DNA from: Acidobacteriaceae bacterium
GTDB taxonomy: Bacteria; Acidobacteriota; Terriglobia; Terriglobales; Acidobacteriaceae
Direction: 5' to 3'
Assembly (NCBI GenBank): GCA_003152695.1
Contig: PMAT01000023.1
Location: 35,730-79,594, forward strand
DNA: 43,865 bases
A program made the translations under genes and the position numbers. The notes under the pieces were generated by a model. It ran no database searches, was not told the origin of the DNA, and saw only the letters and a program-made list of their open reading frames with translations. This document shows positions 8,376 to 16,991 of this stretch, one piece after another; positions within the stretch are counted from its first letter, which is position 1; the number at the start of each line of letters is the position of its first letter.

Positions 8376-9125
8376 TCAATACACCTCATACCCCGGCGGC
8401 GGCGAATGGAAGCCGGGTTTGCGCGCCATCAGCAGCAATGCGCCAATGCGCTTGAACTCGCGCAACTCCTCGGCATTCTTGAACCACTTGCCGCTGTACT
8501 CCTCCGGCGTCGGAGTTAAGTCGGGGATGCGCACCGCTCGCACATCTTCAAAGGTGTGCGCCTTCAGCAACTGGATGTACTCCTGCTCGGAGCGTGCCTG
8601 CACCGGCACCTTCAGCTCCTCGACCCAGCGCAGCGAGTAGGGATTGTCCTGGTAAAGATTGATCAGGATAAACAGCTCGCCGTGCGGCGCCAGCACGCGG
8701 AAGAGCTCAGCTAGGGCGCGGTCCTGGTCGGCGTAGTAATAAAAACTCTCCACCGACAGCACCTTGTCGAAGAAGTTTTCCTCCCACGGAATTTGCTGGG
8801 CGGAGCCGATGACGAACATCAGGTTGTCATAGGCGGTCGAGCCGGCACGCGCGCGCCGAATCATCTCGTCCGAGACGTCGAGCCCGATCACCTGTCCGGG
8901 CTTATCGCCGTGGGCTACGGCGTCGGCGATCAGGCGGCTGGCCCATCCCGCGCCGCAGCCCAGGTCGAGCACGCGGTCGCCCGGCTTCAGTTCCATCCGC
9001 GCCAGCGTTTGCTGGGTGATGCTGATGTGATGGTTCTCCATCTCCTCGCCGCGGCCCTGCTCGGCCCACTGGTTGAACTCCTGGCGCAAACGCTCGTCCG
9101 CGGCAATGGTTTGCTTGTCGATCAT
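8376..9125 (-). CDS. Class I SAM-dependent methyltransferase (UbiE/Methyltransf_11 type)
   Basis: 249 aa. Motif I is VLDLGCGAGWASRLI (about residues 52-66), the post-I acidic residue is in VIGLDVSDEM, motif II is near FDKVLSVESFYYY and motif III near LAPHGELFILINLY. The frame is open to 9176, but the ATG at 9125 is preferred because GAGG sits 5 nt before it and the domain begins soon after. The N-terminus (DERLRQEFNQWAEQGRGEEME) is typical of small-molecule methyltransferases. Substrate cannot be told. It converges with the HAD gene across 31 bases. Confidence 0.85.
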   Translation of the reverse strand: MIDKQTIAADERLRQEFNQWAEQGRGEEMENHHISITQQTLARMELKPGDRVLDLGCGAGWASRLIADAVAHGDKPGQVIGLDVSDEMIRRARAGSTAYDNLMFVIGSAQQIPWEENFFDKVLSVESFYYYADQDRALAELFRVLAPHGELFILINLYQDNPYSLRWVEELKVPVQARSEQEYIQLLKAHTFEDVRAVRIPDLTPTPEEYSGKWFKNAEELREFKRIGALLLMARKPGFHSPPPGYEVY

Positions 9126-9543
9126 GAGGTCCTCGGGAATTCGAGTATAGGCTTTCAAAAAAACAAAGCGTCGCAACTAGGGGTCCGTGATCCGTCGGTA
9201 GGGGATCGGTTTCCGACTAGATCATCAGTCCGGGGCAATCGCCAAGGTGCCCCTCGGCGTAAGCATCTGTAAAAAAGAGAAGCCACCCGGAACTCAGTCA
9301 CGGACGGCTTCTGTGCCACTTAAACCATCCCCTAAGAAGGGAACTCATTCCGAAAGATATTCCGCCCTACGTTCGGATGTCTGGTCAATCTTGCACAAAC
9401 CAGGATTTCAAAGGCTACGGGGTGCCCAAGTGGAAGATAGCGGGCCGGGAATATGCGCTGAAGCCGTTTCTCAGCCGCTGAACCTGGAGGCTCCTAAAGG
9501 AGCGGTCTTTCACAGGGAGGCTTGCACAAAAACTACAGCGCCC
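9126..9543. other. Gene-free stretch between the methyltransferase and the first Crp/Fnr gene
   Basis: About 420 bases. It contains the minus-strand terminator at 9271-9311 and a small GCTCC-TAAA-GGAGC hairpin. An open frame on the plus strand that begins at 9247 runs into the Crp/Fnr gene on the opposite strand and resembles nothing known. The promoter of the methyltransferase should lie at its left end. No RNA gene was recognised. Confidence 0.5.
9271..9311 (-). terminator. Rho-independent terminator, minus strand
   Basis: Read on the minus strand: GAAGCC, two bases, CCG, an 11-base loop, CGG, two bases, GGCTTC, then TC and six Ts. It lies about 230 bases downstream of the minus-strand Crp/Fnr gene and is the likely end of that transcript. 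Confidence 0.6.
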
Positions 9544-10302
9544 TCATTCCTGCAGAAAGATATTGAGAAGGGAGTTGTGAACCCGAATCTCGCCGTTATA
9601 TTCGACGAAGCCCAACTTTCTGAAGCGATTCATAAAAAAACTCACGCGGGACCGGGTGGTGCCGATCATCTCAGCCAATATCTCCTGGCTGATCTTAGGA
9701 ACCACCGTCTCGGGTTTGCTTTCCTTGCCGAACTGCGCGAGCAATAACAGAATCCTCGCCAGCCGCTTTTCGCTGGAATTGAAAAGCTGATCGACCAGGT
9801 CCGCTTGGATGCGAGCGTTGCGGGTGAGCAGAAAGGAGACGAACACATTCGAGAATGCGGGTTCTTGATGAAGTGCACGGACCATTTCCGACTTGCTAAT
9901 TCTGAGGAGTGTACACTCGGTCATCGCGGTAGCCGTCGCGAGTCGAACAGGATGAGCTGAGACCATGCAATCCTCCCCCGCGAATTCCCCGGCGCCCATC
10001 AAGGCAAGGGTCGCTTCTTTTCCGTTTGCGGAGGTGATAGTTATTCTCAGTCGGCCCGTCTGCACGTAAAAGATCGCGTCGGTAGGGTCGCCTTGCGCGT
10101 ACGCCGTGTCATTTTTTTTCAGATTGAAAATCTTCCTGCCCAACCCAGCTCTCGCCAGAAAGGCCTGGGGATCGAAAACCGTATCGCCATTGGTTGGTTG
10201 CGGCTTGGGGGTTTGAAGCCGGGAAGGCTTTGCGGACCGCGGCGAATCAACCCGTCCGGCTGGACGGCCCTGGCTGCGGATTGGAATGCCCCTGGCGCTC
10301 AT
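9544..10302 (-). CDS. Crp/Fnr family transcriptional regulator
   Basis: 252 aa. A Pro/Arg/Ser-rich extension (residues 1-45) precedes a cyclic-nucleotide-binding-fold domain (about 50-170, with YAQGDPTDAIFYVQTGRLRI and the GEFAGEDC turn). A winged helix-turn-helix follows (about 195-250), with recognition helix GTTRSRVSFFMNRFRKLG. No Fnr-type cysteine cluster is present, so it is not an obvious oxygen sensor. The start at 10302 is supported by GGAGG about 6 nt upstream. It is divergent from a second Crp/Fnr gene across 376 bases. The effector and regulon are unknown. Confidence 0.88.
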   Translation of the reverse strand: MSARGIPIRSQGRPAGRVDSPRSAKPSRLQTPKPQPTNGDTVFDPQAFLARAGLGRKIFNLKKNDTAYAQGDPTDAIFYVQTGRLRITITSANGKEATLALMGAGEFAGEDCMVSAHPVRLATATAMTECTLLRISKSEMVRALHQEPAFSNVFVSFLLTRNARIQADLVDQLFNSSEKRLARILLLLAQFGKESKPETVVPKISQEILAEMIGTTRSRVSFFMNRFRKLGFVEYNGEIRVHNSLLNIFLQE

Positions 10303-10678
10303 TTCATACCTCCGAAGGGGGGCAGCGCTGGCATTTCGACATCAGACCGGTTGGAGGCGCTGAAACAGAATGAGATTCCCATGATGACCCGGCCAGGCGA
10401 TAACCACGGGGACCCATTACTTCCCCCGTCACACTAATATCACATGGCAATTTTGATGGTCTGTTGGGCACCCTACATACGCAGATTCTTGTTGGTTCGG
10501 CCTATTTCAGGCCCCTTCTTTAAAGTGGCGGAATCGCTTAAGCGTCGGTCACGTTTCGTGCGTCGCAATGCTTGCGCGCACCAGCGGTAAAGCCACTGTT
10601 GGACATCCTACAGAAGCGTTGGGGAGGGGCACTGTATAATTTTTTGAGTGGAGCGAATGAGCAGGGTCCCTGCTTCGC
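10303..10678. promoter_or_regulatory. Divergent intergenic region between two Crp/Fnr genes
   Basis: 376 bases without a recognisable gene. A good -10 (TATAAT, 10635-10640) faces the plus-strand regulator 39 bases from its ATG, with no clear -35 at the normal distance, which would fit an activated promoter. No perfect FNR (TTGAT-N4-ATCAA) or CRP (TGTGA-N6-TCACA) palindrome was seen by eye. Confidence 0.45.
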
Positions 10679-11479
10679 ATGCCACGACTAGTTCACTTTC
10701 CCATCTGGGATGGTTTTCGGTTCTGGTTTGTGGCACGCAAAAACCTCCAAGTCGCGCGGTCCGGCGAGCGGACTAATACCGATGGGAAACCCGTCAGCAA
10801 CATAATCCTTTTATCCATCTCCGATAGCGACTACAGCTCACTTCGTCCTCATCTCGAATACGTCAGCTTGCCAAACCATCTAGTCCTTCACGAGGCGGGT
10901 GGAAAGCTGGAATTTGCCTACTTCCCGAATCGCGGTTTGATTTCTCTTGTAGTCGTAATGAAAGATGGAAAAACCGCCGAAGCTGGCATCGTGGGAAAAG
11001 AAGGTTTTACAGGGACCCTGGCGGCGGTTGGCCTGAGCATTAGTCCGTTTCAAGCGGTGATGCAAATCACGGGGGATGGGTTTCGGGTCGAGATCGGAGC
11101 TTTGCAAAACACTTTGGAATCTGCTCCCCACCTGCAATTGGTGTTGGGCCGCTATGCTGCAGTTCGGGGTATGCAGGTTGCACAAACAGCTGCGTGCAAT
11201 CGGCTGCACGGTATTGAGCAGCGCCTGGCGCGGTGGTTGCTAATGGCTCAGGATAGAGTGGATTCTGCGTCGCTGCCCATCACTCATGATTTTCTCGCAA
11301 CCATGCTAGGAACAGACAGGCCTACCGTGAGCGTGGCGGCTGGTGTTTTGCAGAGGAAGAAGCTCATCGAGTACACCCGTGGTGCAGTGAAGATCGTGAA
11401 CCGCAGAAAACTTGAAGACGCTGCCTGCGAGTGCTACGGGGTCATCCAACAGTACGATGACGAACTTGGCTTGAGATAA
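10679..11479 (+). CDS. Crp/Fnr family transcriptional regulator (second, divergent)
   Basis: 266 aa as drawn. The effector-domain fold runs about residues 45-170 (LRPHLEYVSLPNHLVLHEAG, AYFPNRGLISLVVVM, GIVGKEGFTGT). The linker helix contains the subgroup signature QVAQTAACNRLHGIEQRLAR, and the winged HTH follows (about 205-255, GTDRPTVSVAAGVLQRKKLI). The ATG at 10679 is the upstream limit. The domain proper begins about 35-40 residues later, so the true start may be downstream, and no Shine-Dalgarno settles it. This subgroup lacks the cAMP-binding phosphate cassette of true CRP. The ligand is unknown. Confidence 0.85.
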   Translation: MPRLVHFPIWDGFRFWFVARKNLQVARSGERTNTDGKPVSNIILLSISDSDYSSLRPHLEYVSLPNHLVLHEAGGKLEFAYFPNRGLISLVVVMKDGKTAEAGIVGKEGFTGTLAAVGLSISPFQAVMQITGDGFRVEIGALQNTLESAPHLQLVLGRYAAVRGMQVAQTAACNRLHGIEQRLARWLLMAQDRVDSASLPITHDFLATMLGTDRPTVSVAAGVLQRKKLIEYTRGAVKIVNRRKLEDAACECYGVIQQYDDELGLR

Positions 11480-11584
11480 GCCAGGAAGTGAAGAGTCGCC
11501 CTGTCGGCGATCCGGAAACTGAAGCCGCTGCCAACCCGTCTAATTGTTTTTCCGCTGACCCATCTGCTACAGTCTCCGGAACAT

Positions 11585-11755
11585 ATGGCTCAAACTCCCG
11601 AACCCACGAACGGCTCGGCGCACTCGCCGGAACTGTATTGTCCCAACTGCGCGCACGAGGTGGACGATCCGCTCACCTGCGGCGACTGCTCGGCGGTGAT
11701 CTGCCGGGTGTGCGGCACGCCGCTGGAAATGCCCGAGGACCTCGGCATCGGCTGA
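11585..11755 (+). CDS. Small zinc-ribbon protein, 56 aa
   Basis: A short reading frame with six cysteines in three CxxC pairs: Cys19/22 (CPNC), Cys32/35 (CGDC) and Cys40/43 (CRVC). It is followed by an acidic tail (EMPEDLGIG). That spacing would bind one or two zinc ions. Its stop is only three bases before the ATG of the APC permease, so the two are almost certainly cotranscribed and coupled. The Shine-Dalgarno is weak. Function unknown; a metal-binding regulator or adaptor for the permease is a guess. The cysteine pattern and GC-rich third positions argue that it is a real gene. Confidence 0.7.
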   Translation: MAQTPEPTNGSAHSPELYCPNCAHEVDDPLTCGDCSAVICRVCGTPLEMPEDLGIG

Positions 11756-11758
11756 TCC

Positions 11759-13213
11759 ATGCCGCACCCTAGCAAAGCCCAGCCCAGCACAGCGCAACCC
11801 GCCGCCGCGGTCCAGCATCATCATGGGCCGTCGCTGGTGCGCGGCCTCTCGCTGACCGATTCCGTGATGCTGCTGGCCGGCGGCATCATCGGCTCCGGCA
11901 TCTTTCTCACCGCCGGACCAATCGCCTCCGCCGTGCGCACGCCGTTGTTCTTCCTGGGAGTGTGGCTGGCAGGCGGGCTGATCTCGCTGCTGGCGTGCTT
12001 CGCCTTCGCCGAGATGGGAGCGATGTTTCCCGAGGCGGGCGGACAATATGTGTATTTGCGCGAGGCCTATGGCGAGTTCCCGGCCTTTCTTTACGGCTGG
12101 ATGATCTTCACCGTCGGCCAGAGCGGCACCATCGCCGCGCTCGCCGTCGGCTTCGCCGAATACTTCGGCGCGGTGCTGCCCGTGGCGGCGGCTCATGTTC
12201 CAGTCGCAACGATTCTTGGATGGACGCTGACGCGCGGGCACGTCGTATCCATCTGCTCAATTGTTTTGCTGACCGCGATCAACGTGCTCGGACTGAAGCG
12301 TGGCTCGGCGCTGATCAACGTGGCGACCTGGGCGAAGTTCGCGGCCATTGGGCTCTTCATCGTGCTCGGCCTTGCCATTGGCCACGGTCATTGGTCGAAC
12401 TACGCAGTCAGTATTCCATCGAGCCAACCGATGTCGTTGGGCGTCATGATCTCCGGATTTGGCGTCGCGCTGATCGGCGTCTTCTGGGCGTTCGATGGCT
12501 GGGTTTACATCACGTGGGTGGCGGGCGAAATCAAGAACCCGCAACGCGTGCTGCCGCGCGCCATGGTGATGGGCGTGCTCGTCGTTGGCATCATCTACCT
12601 GGCGGTGAATGCGGTTTATCTTTATGCGCTGCCGATCACTGCCGTGGCCAAGGAAGAGACCGTCGCCCACGCTGCTGCGGCTGTGCTCTTAGGAGGCGGT
12701 GCTGCGCGCTGGCTCAGCGCAGTGATCGCGCTCTCGTGCTTAGGAGCGATGTCGTGCGCCATCCTCAGCAGTGCGCGGGTCTCGTTTGCCATGGCGCGTG
12801 ACGGCGCCTTCTTTCACGCCATGGGGCGCGTGCATCCGCGCTACCGCACGCCCGCCTTCAGCCTGATTTCGCTGAGCGCGTGGGCGGCGGTGCTGGCCCT
12901 CAGCGGCAGCTTCGACCAGCTCTACACCTACGTGATGTTCATGATGGTGCTGTCGTACACCGCGGCGGTGGCGGGATTGTTCGTGCTGCGGCGCACCCAC
13001 CCCGATCTGCCGCGGCCGTATCGCTGCACCGGCTATCCCTATTTGCCCGCTCTTTACGTGCTGGTGGCGGGCGCCTGGGCGCTCAACTCGGTGGTCACGC
13101 GTCCCAAAGAAACGCTGATCGGCATTGCCATTGTCTTTCTCGGCGCGCCGTTCTATGCGTTCTGGCGCTGGCAGTTGAAGAGAAAGCCGGAAGAATTGAA
13201 AGAGTTTGAGTGA
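11759..13213 (+). CDS. APC superfamily amino acid permease (LAT/SteT-like)
   Basis: 484 aa inner-membrane amino acid transporter or exchanger with about 12 hydrophobic segments between residues 32 and 470. The APC signature is at the start of TM1 (AGGIIGSGIFLTAGP, about 40-54), followed by EMGAMFPEAGGQYVYLREAYG (TM2-TM3) and FDGWVYITWVAGEIKNPQR in the TM6 region, all typical of the LAT subfamily. The cytosolic N-terminus is Ala/Gln/Pro/His-rich. It starts three bases after the zinc-ribbon gene. The exact substrate cannot be read from the sequence. Confidence 0.88.
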   Translation: MPHPSKAQPSTAQPAAAVQHHHGPSLVRGLSLTDSVMLLAGGIIGSGIFLTAGPIASAVRTPLFFLGVWLAGGLISLLACFAFAEMGAMFPEAGGQYVYLREAYGEFPAFLYGWMIFTVGQSGTIAALAVGFAEYFGAVLPVAAAHVPVATILGWTLTRGHVVSICSIVLLTAINVLGLKRGSALINVATWAKFAAIGLFIVLGLAIGHGHWSNYAVSIPSSQPMSLGVMISGFGVALIGVFWAFDGWVYITWVAGEIKNPQRVLPRAMVMGVLVVGIIYLAVNAVYLYALPITAVAKEETVAHAAAAVLLGGGAARWLSAVIALSCLGAMSCAILSSARVSFAMARDGAFFHAMGRVHPRYRTPAFSLISLSAWAAVLALSGSFDQLYTYVMFMMVLSYTAAVAGLFVLRRTHPDLPRPYRCTGYPYLPALYVLVAGAWALNSVVTRPKETLIGIAIVFLGAPFYAFWRWQLKRKPEELKEFE

Positions 13214-13304
13214 ATCTCATTTGATATTCGCATGCAGGGAGCCAATGGCGAATCGGAGTGTACAATCCTAGGCGAGATGCCCAAGAGAGGGTAGGAGGAA
13301 CTTC

Positions 13305-13535
13305 ATGAGCAAAATTCCACGGGGACACTTTTTGTTCAATATCTTCGAGAAGTGGGAGGAGGACCCACCCGACCCCTTTGATATAGAGGCCTTTGGTGAA
13401 AAGGTCGAATTGGCAAAGAGCGCCCACATTGATGCCCTGAACTTCTTCTACCAATGCCATAACAAGGGCCTCTCGATAAAGGACTCTCTCGCCGCCTTTG
13501 ACGCCGAGATTGCCAAGATTCCACCTAAACCTTGA
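13305..13535 (+). CDS. Small hypothetical protein, 76 aa
   Basis: Not recognised. It has a strong AGGAGG Shine-Dalgarno just upstream and ends in TGA overlapping possible starts of the next small gene. The protein is soluble and mostly helical in character, with an acidic/aromatic N-terminal half (FEKWEEDPPDPFDIEAFGEK) and a C-terminal helix ending IAKIPPKP. With the following gene it forms a two-gene cassette between the permease and the amidase. Size and tight coupling recall toxin-antitoxin or accessory pairs, but no toxin motif is visible. Confidence 0.65.
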   Translation: MSKIPRGHFLFNIFEKWEEDPPDPFDIEAFGEKVELAKSAHIDALNFFYQCHNKGLSIKDSLAAFDAEIAKIPPKP

Positions 13536-13546
13536 TGTTGCTAACT

Positions 13547-13735
13547 ATGTCATTGCCCAAGAAAGCGGCAAAGAAGAAGGACACTCCAAGCGGGCAGGTC
13601 ATCCAGTCGCGCATACCAGAATCCTGGCAGGATTTCTTTGAGTTGATGAAGACGGTCGATGTGCCTGACGACTTTCTCGCCGACCGCAAGGACACGCCGC
13701 CGCAGACCCGAGATTTCTCCGATACTGGGCTTTAA
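13547..13735 (+). CDS. Small antitoxin-like protein, 62 aa
   Basis: Starts MSLPKKAAKKK. In-frame TTG 13532 or ATG 13535 would add 4-5 residues and overlap the upstream stop. The basic N-terminus is followed by IPESWQDFFELMKTV and DDFLADRKDTPPQTRDF. The last segment resembles the toxin-binding tail of VapB/AbrB-type antitoxins. There is no complete AbrB DNA-binding domain and no adjacent PIN toxin, so the assignment is tentative. Confidence 0.55.
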   Translation: MSLPKKAAKKKDTPSGQVIQSRIPESWQDFFELMKTVDVPDDFLADRKDTPPQTRDFSDTGL

Positions 13736-13769
13736 CCCCTGAGGTAACTCTTAGGTACTCCCGAATTCC

Positions 13770-15128
13770 ATGCTCACCCTCAGTGAAGCCGCGCAGCAGA
13801 TTCGCACCCGCCAACTTTCTCCGCTGGAGCTGACGCGCGAGTGCCTGGCGCGCACCAAGCGGCTGAATCCCGCTCTGAACGCTTTCATCACCGTGACGGC
13901 GGAGCTTGCGCTGGAGCAGGCACGGCAGGCTGAAGCAGAAGTCATGGCGGGCCGCTGGCGAGGGCCGCTGCACGGCGTTCCCATCGGTCTGAAAGATCTG
14001 CTCGATACGGCGGGCGTTCGAACCACTGCGGCCAGCGATCAGTATCGCGATCGGGTTCCCACGCAAGACGCTGTATTGGTCCGCCAATTGAAGCGGGCGG
14101 GCGCGGTGCTGGTTGGCAAGCTGAACCTGCACGAGTTCGCGTTTGGCGGCAGCGGCATCGTGAGTGCGTTTGGGCCGGCGAAAAATCCGTGGGATTTGCA
14201 ACGCATCACGGGAGGATCGTCGTCCGGTTCTGCGGCAGCGGTTGCGGCGGGGCTTTGCATCGCAGCGATCGGAACCGACACTGCGGGATCGATTCGCTGT
14301 CCCGCAGCGCTTTGCGGGATTGTCGGACATCGTCCCAGCGCGGGTTGGCTGAGTTGCAACGGAGTGGTTCCGCTCTCCGCATCGTTCGATACGCCGGGGC
14401 CGATGACCCGCACGGTGCGCGACGCTGCGCTTCTGCTGGGGGCGCTGGTGGCCGAAACCGGCTCCAGCGCGCCCAACGATTGGGCCGGGCTCGACGACAG
14501 CGTGGCCGGGCTGAGAGTCGGCGTTGCGCGCAAGAATTTCTTCTTCGACCTCCAGCCCGAGGTGGCCGCCTGCGTGGAAGAGGCCATCGCAGTCGTCAAG
14601 ACTCTGGTGGCGCAGGTTGCCGATGTGAAGCTCGAAGCCGGCGGACATCGCACTATTTTCAACGCCGAAATTTACGAATATCACGAAGCCATGGTGACCA
14701 AGACTCCGGAACTCTACCAGCCGCACACGCTGCCTCGAATTCTGAAGTGCGCCGGCATCAGCGCGAGCGATTACATTCGCGACTGGCGCAGCCTGAATGG
14801 TGAGAGGAACAAGGCCGAACGGCTATTCCAAGCAATGGACGTGATCATCACACCCACGGTTCCGGTGGCAGCGCCGCGAATTTCGGAGCTCCAATCGCTG
14901 GGAATCAATGAGCTGCGGCAATTCGAGACGAAATACCTGCTGCGCAACACTTCGCCCTTCAGCGTGCTCTATTGGCCCAGCGTCTCGGTTCCCTGCGGAT
15001 TCATGCGGGAAGGACTGCCCGCGGGATTGCAAATCTCCGGCAAGCCGGGGGCCGATGCGACCGTGCTGCGCCTCGCTCATGCCTACGAGCAGGCGACACA
15101 GTGGCACAAACTCGTGCCGAGTGAATGA
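13770..15128 (+). CDS. Amidase signature family hydrolase (GatA-like amidase)
   Basis: 452 aa amidase-signature enzyme. The Ser-cisSer-Lys triad is complete: Lys75 (PIGLKD), Ser150 (GGSSSGS) and Ser174 (GTDTAGSIR). The C-terminal part contains the usual DVIITPTVPVAAP and SVPCGF segments and ends LPAGLQISGKPGADATVLR. No gatB or gatC is nearby, so it could be either a free-standing amidase or the GatA subunit of the tRNA amidotransferase. The lack of partner genes favours a general amidase. It lies 34 bases after the antitoxin-like gene, with no obvious Shine-Dalgarno. Confidence 0.85.
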   Translation: MLTLSEAAQQIRTRQLSPLELTRECLARTKRLNPALNAFITVTAELALEQARQAEAEVMAGRWRGPLHGVPIGLKDLLDTAGVRTTAASDQYRDRVPTQDAVLVRQLKRAGAVLVGKLNLHEFAFGGSGIVSAFGPAKNPWDLQRITGGSSSGSAAAVAAGLCIAAIGTDTAGSIRCPAALCGIVGHRPSAGWLSCNGVVPLSASFDTPGPMTRTVRDAALLLGALVAETGSSAPNDWAGLDDSVAGLRVGVARKNFFFDLQPEVAACVEEAIAVVKTLVAQVADVKLEAGGHRTIFNAEIYEYHEAMVTKTPELYQPHTLPRILKCAGISASDYIRDWRSLNGERNKAERLFQAMDVIITPTVPVAAPRISELQSLGINELRQFETKYLLRNTSPFSVLYWPSVSVPCGFMREGLPAGLQISGKPGADATVLRLAHAYEQATQWHKLVPSE

Positions 15129-15143
15129 ACGCCCTAGCGTAGT

Positions 15144-15168
15144 GTCATCCTGAGCGAAGCGAAGGACC
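15144..15168 (+). repeat. Short interspersed hairpin repeat, copy c (core-less)
   Basis: GTCATCCTGAGC followed directly by GAAGCGAAGGACC. It is the minimal version of the family, with no palindromic core. It sits between the convergent amidase and potassium channel genes. Confidence 0.7.
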
Positions 15169-15228
15169 CCTATTTCTGCAGTAAGTCACGGGATTGTTCT
15201 AGACATCGGAAATCCACTCGACCGGAAA

Positions 15229-16227
15229 TCATCCACGATTCAATGCATGATCGACCGGTTCCACTATGTCGAACAGGCGCATGTCCACCGCAACCTTCTT
15301 GTTCTTGCCCGCGCCGTCGGTAAACTTCTGCGCGGCGTCCAGCATGAAGGCGTTGGCGAAGCGCGCGCCACAGATGACATCGTCGGACGTGTAAGAGGTG
15401 CGTGTCTGGACGGTGGCTGAGAAAATCTCGTCGAAAGCACTGAGCAGCACCAGAAATTCCGATTGCGATCGGCGCATTGACTCCTGCGTCTCGCCATGCA
15501 GCGGGCTGGTTTCGTCGATCGGGTGCACCACCGTCCAGGTCAAGGGGAGAAATACAACCTTGTCTCGCTCCAGTGACAGCGTGTAGTACTGGCGGGTATG
15601 CACGCCGTTAACCTCCTCGAAGCGGCTGAGCAGCACGGTAGCAGAGACCTGGATCAATTCGCTGGAACGCGCATTGGCCACGCGAAACTCGAACGCCGTG
15701 ATGTCGCGATAGGGCGCAATAACAGCGTGGCTGCTGAACAGCACCTTCGCCGTGGGCCGCGAAAGCCGCGCGAATAGAAGGCCGGTTACGATGGCGAACC
15801 CGGCCAGCCCGGCGAGCGCCTCCATCGTCACGATCACATTCGCGGCCACGCCTATAGGCACGACATTTCCGTAGCCGATGGTGGAGAGCGTTTCCACACT
15901 GAAGAAGAACGCGCGCAAGAACGCATTCTGCTCAACACCGGGCGTGGTGCTGGCCAAGGCCGCGGGACCGCAGGCAACATAAGCCAACGCAAAGATGGTG
16001 TTCGCCAGCGCATAGCCGCCCACGCCGAGGAGCAGAAACTGCCACCACGGCATGGTCAGCAGGGCGTGATACAGGCTGAAGGACGACCAGAAGTGCAAGC
16101 CGCGTCGCTCGACGTTGAAACTGCCATCGCGATTGAGCAGGCGCTGGCGGCTTTCCCGCGAGACCACCGAGCCGAAGCCCAGGTCGCGCAGGTCCTGTTC
16201 GCTCAAAGATTGGGTCCGGGTGGCCAT
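15229..16227 (-). CDS. Inward-rectifier potassium channel, KirBac type
   Basis: 332 aa from the ATG at 16227. The frame continues to 16401, but the extra residues look non-coding and overlap the divergent gap. It has an N-terminal slide-helix region, TM1 (WWQFLLLGVGGYALANTIFALAYV), a pore helix and selectivity filter with TIGYG, TM2 (VIVTMEALAGLAGFAIVTGLLFARLSRP) and a C-terminal immunoglobulin-like Kir domain (about residues 130-300: AVIAPYRD, FEFRVANARSSELI, TYTSDDV-like strand). Prokaryotic Kir channels assemble as tetramers. It is divergent from the MocA-like gene across 98 bases. Confidence 0.9.
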   Translation of the reverse strand: MATRTQSLSEQDLRDLGFGSVVSRESRQRLLNRDGSFNVERRGLHFWSSFSLYHALLTMPWWQFLLLGVGGYALANTIFALAYVACGPAALASTTPGVEQNAFLRAFFFSVETLSTIGYGNVVPIGVAANVIVTMEALAGLAGFAIVTGLLFARLSRPTAKVLFSSHAVIAPYRDITAFEFRVANARSSELIQVSATVLLSRFEEVNGVHTRQYYTLSLERDKVVFLPLTWTVVHPIDETSPLHGETQESMRRSQSEFLVLLSAFDEIFSATVQTRTSYTSDDVICGARFANAFMLDAAQKFTDGAGKNKKVAVDMRLFDIVEPVDHALNRG

Positions 16228-16325
16228 GCAGGTTCGATGCAAAAGCAATCGCGCCGTTGCAGAAGTATAACGGCATCGCCCGGTATTGGCTGGTTTCCGC
16301 AACTGCGCTTTGGTATCTTCGTGGC

Positions 16326-16991
16326 ATGGCGATGTCTCCCAGTATTTGCGGAGTGGTCCTGGCGGCCGGTTTTTCCACGCGCATGGGCCGCGACAAAGCA
16401 CTTCTGCCGTGGCCGCCCGTGGCCGAAGGAACGCCGGCGGCCAACACCTTTCTCGGAGCTACCATCGATCTGCTGCAGCCCATGACCGATCTGGTCATCG
16501 TGGTGGCTGGGGAGAACGCGCCAGCCATTGGGCCGGTCACCTACGCGCACGGAGCGTTTCTGGTGGTGAATCCCACTCCCGAGCGGGGGCAGTTTAGTTC
16601 GCTGCGCCTGGGCGTACGGGAAGTGCTGAATCACGGGCGCGATGCCGCTTTCCTGGCGCTGACGGACCGCCCTCCGGTGTTGCCCGCTACGCTGCAAAAA
16701 CTGCACGACGCATTTCTGAGCGCGGATCCAGAGGTGTGGGCCGTTGTGCCCGAAGTGCAACGTGGGGCGGAGCGGCTGCACGGGCATCCCATCCTGATCG
16801 GCCGGGAGCTGATCGAAGCGTTTCTGCGCGCGCCGCTGGACGCGACCGCCCGCGATCTGGAGCACCAGCAGCAACGGCACATCAAGTACCTGCCGGTGGA
16901 CGACGCGCGGGCCGTCGCCAACATTGACACGCCCGAAGATTATGAACGCCTGTCGCGCTCGGACATGATCTCCTCGGAGAAGCAGTTTTGA
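16326..16991 (+). CDS. MocA/MobA-like nucleotidyltransferase
   Basis: 221 aa with the NTP-transferase signature near the N-terminus (CGVVLAAGFSTRMGRDKALLPW). The DRPP segment at LALTDRPPVLPATL binds the metal-nucleotide in this family, and HPILIGRELIEAF and DIDTPEDYERL-like ANIDTPEDYERL follow. This pattern is typical of the molybdenum-cofactor cytidylyltransferase MocA. No moco genes are adjacent, so the acceptor is uncertain. Start at ATG 16326 (an ATG at 16332 is also possible). Its stop overlaps the TTG start of the next HAD gene. Confidence 0.8.
   Translation: MAMSPSICGVVLAAGFSTRMGRDKALLPWPPVAEGTPAANTFLGATIDLLQPMTDLVIVVAGENAPAIGPVTYAHGAFLVVNPTPERGQFSSLRLGVREVLNHGRDAAFLALTDRPPVLPATLQKLHDAFLSADPEVWAVVPEVQRGAERLHGHPILIGRELIEAFLRAPLDATARDLEHQQQRHIKYLPVDDARAVANIDTPEDYERLSRSDMISSEKQF

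Noticed and set aside
9247-9747. Plus-strand open frame of 166 codons
   Set aside because: It overlaps the well-supported Crp/Fnr gene on the other strand, has no family resemblance and crosses the minus-strand terminator region.
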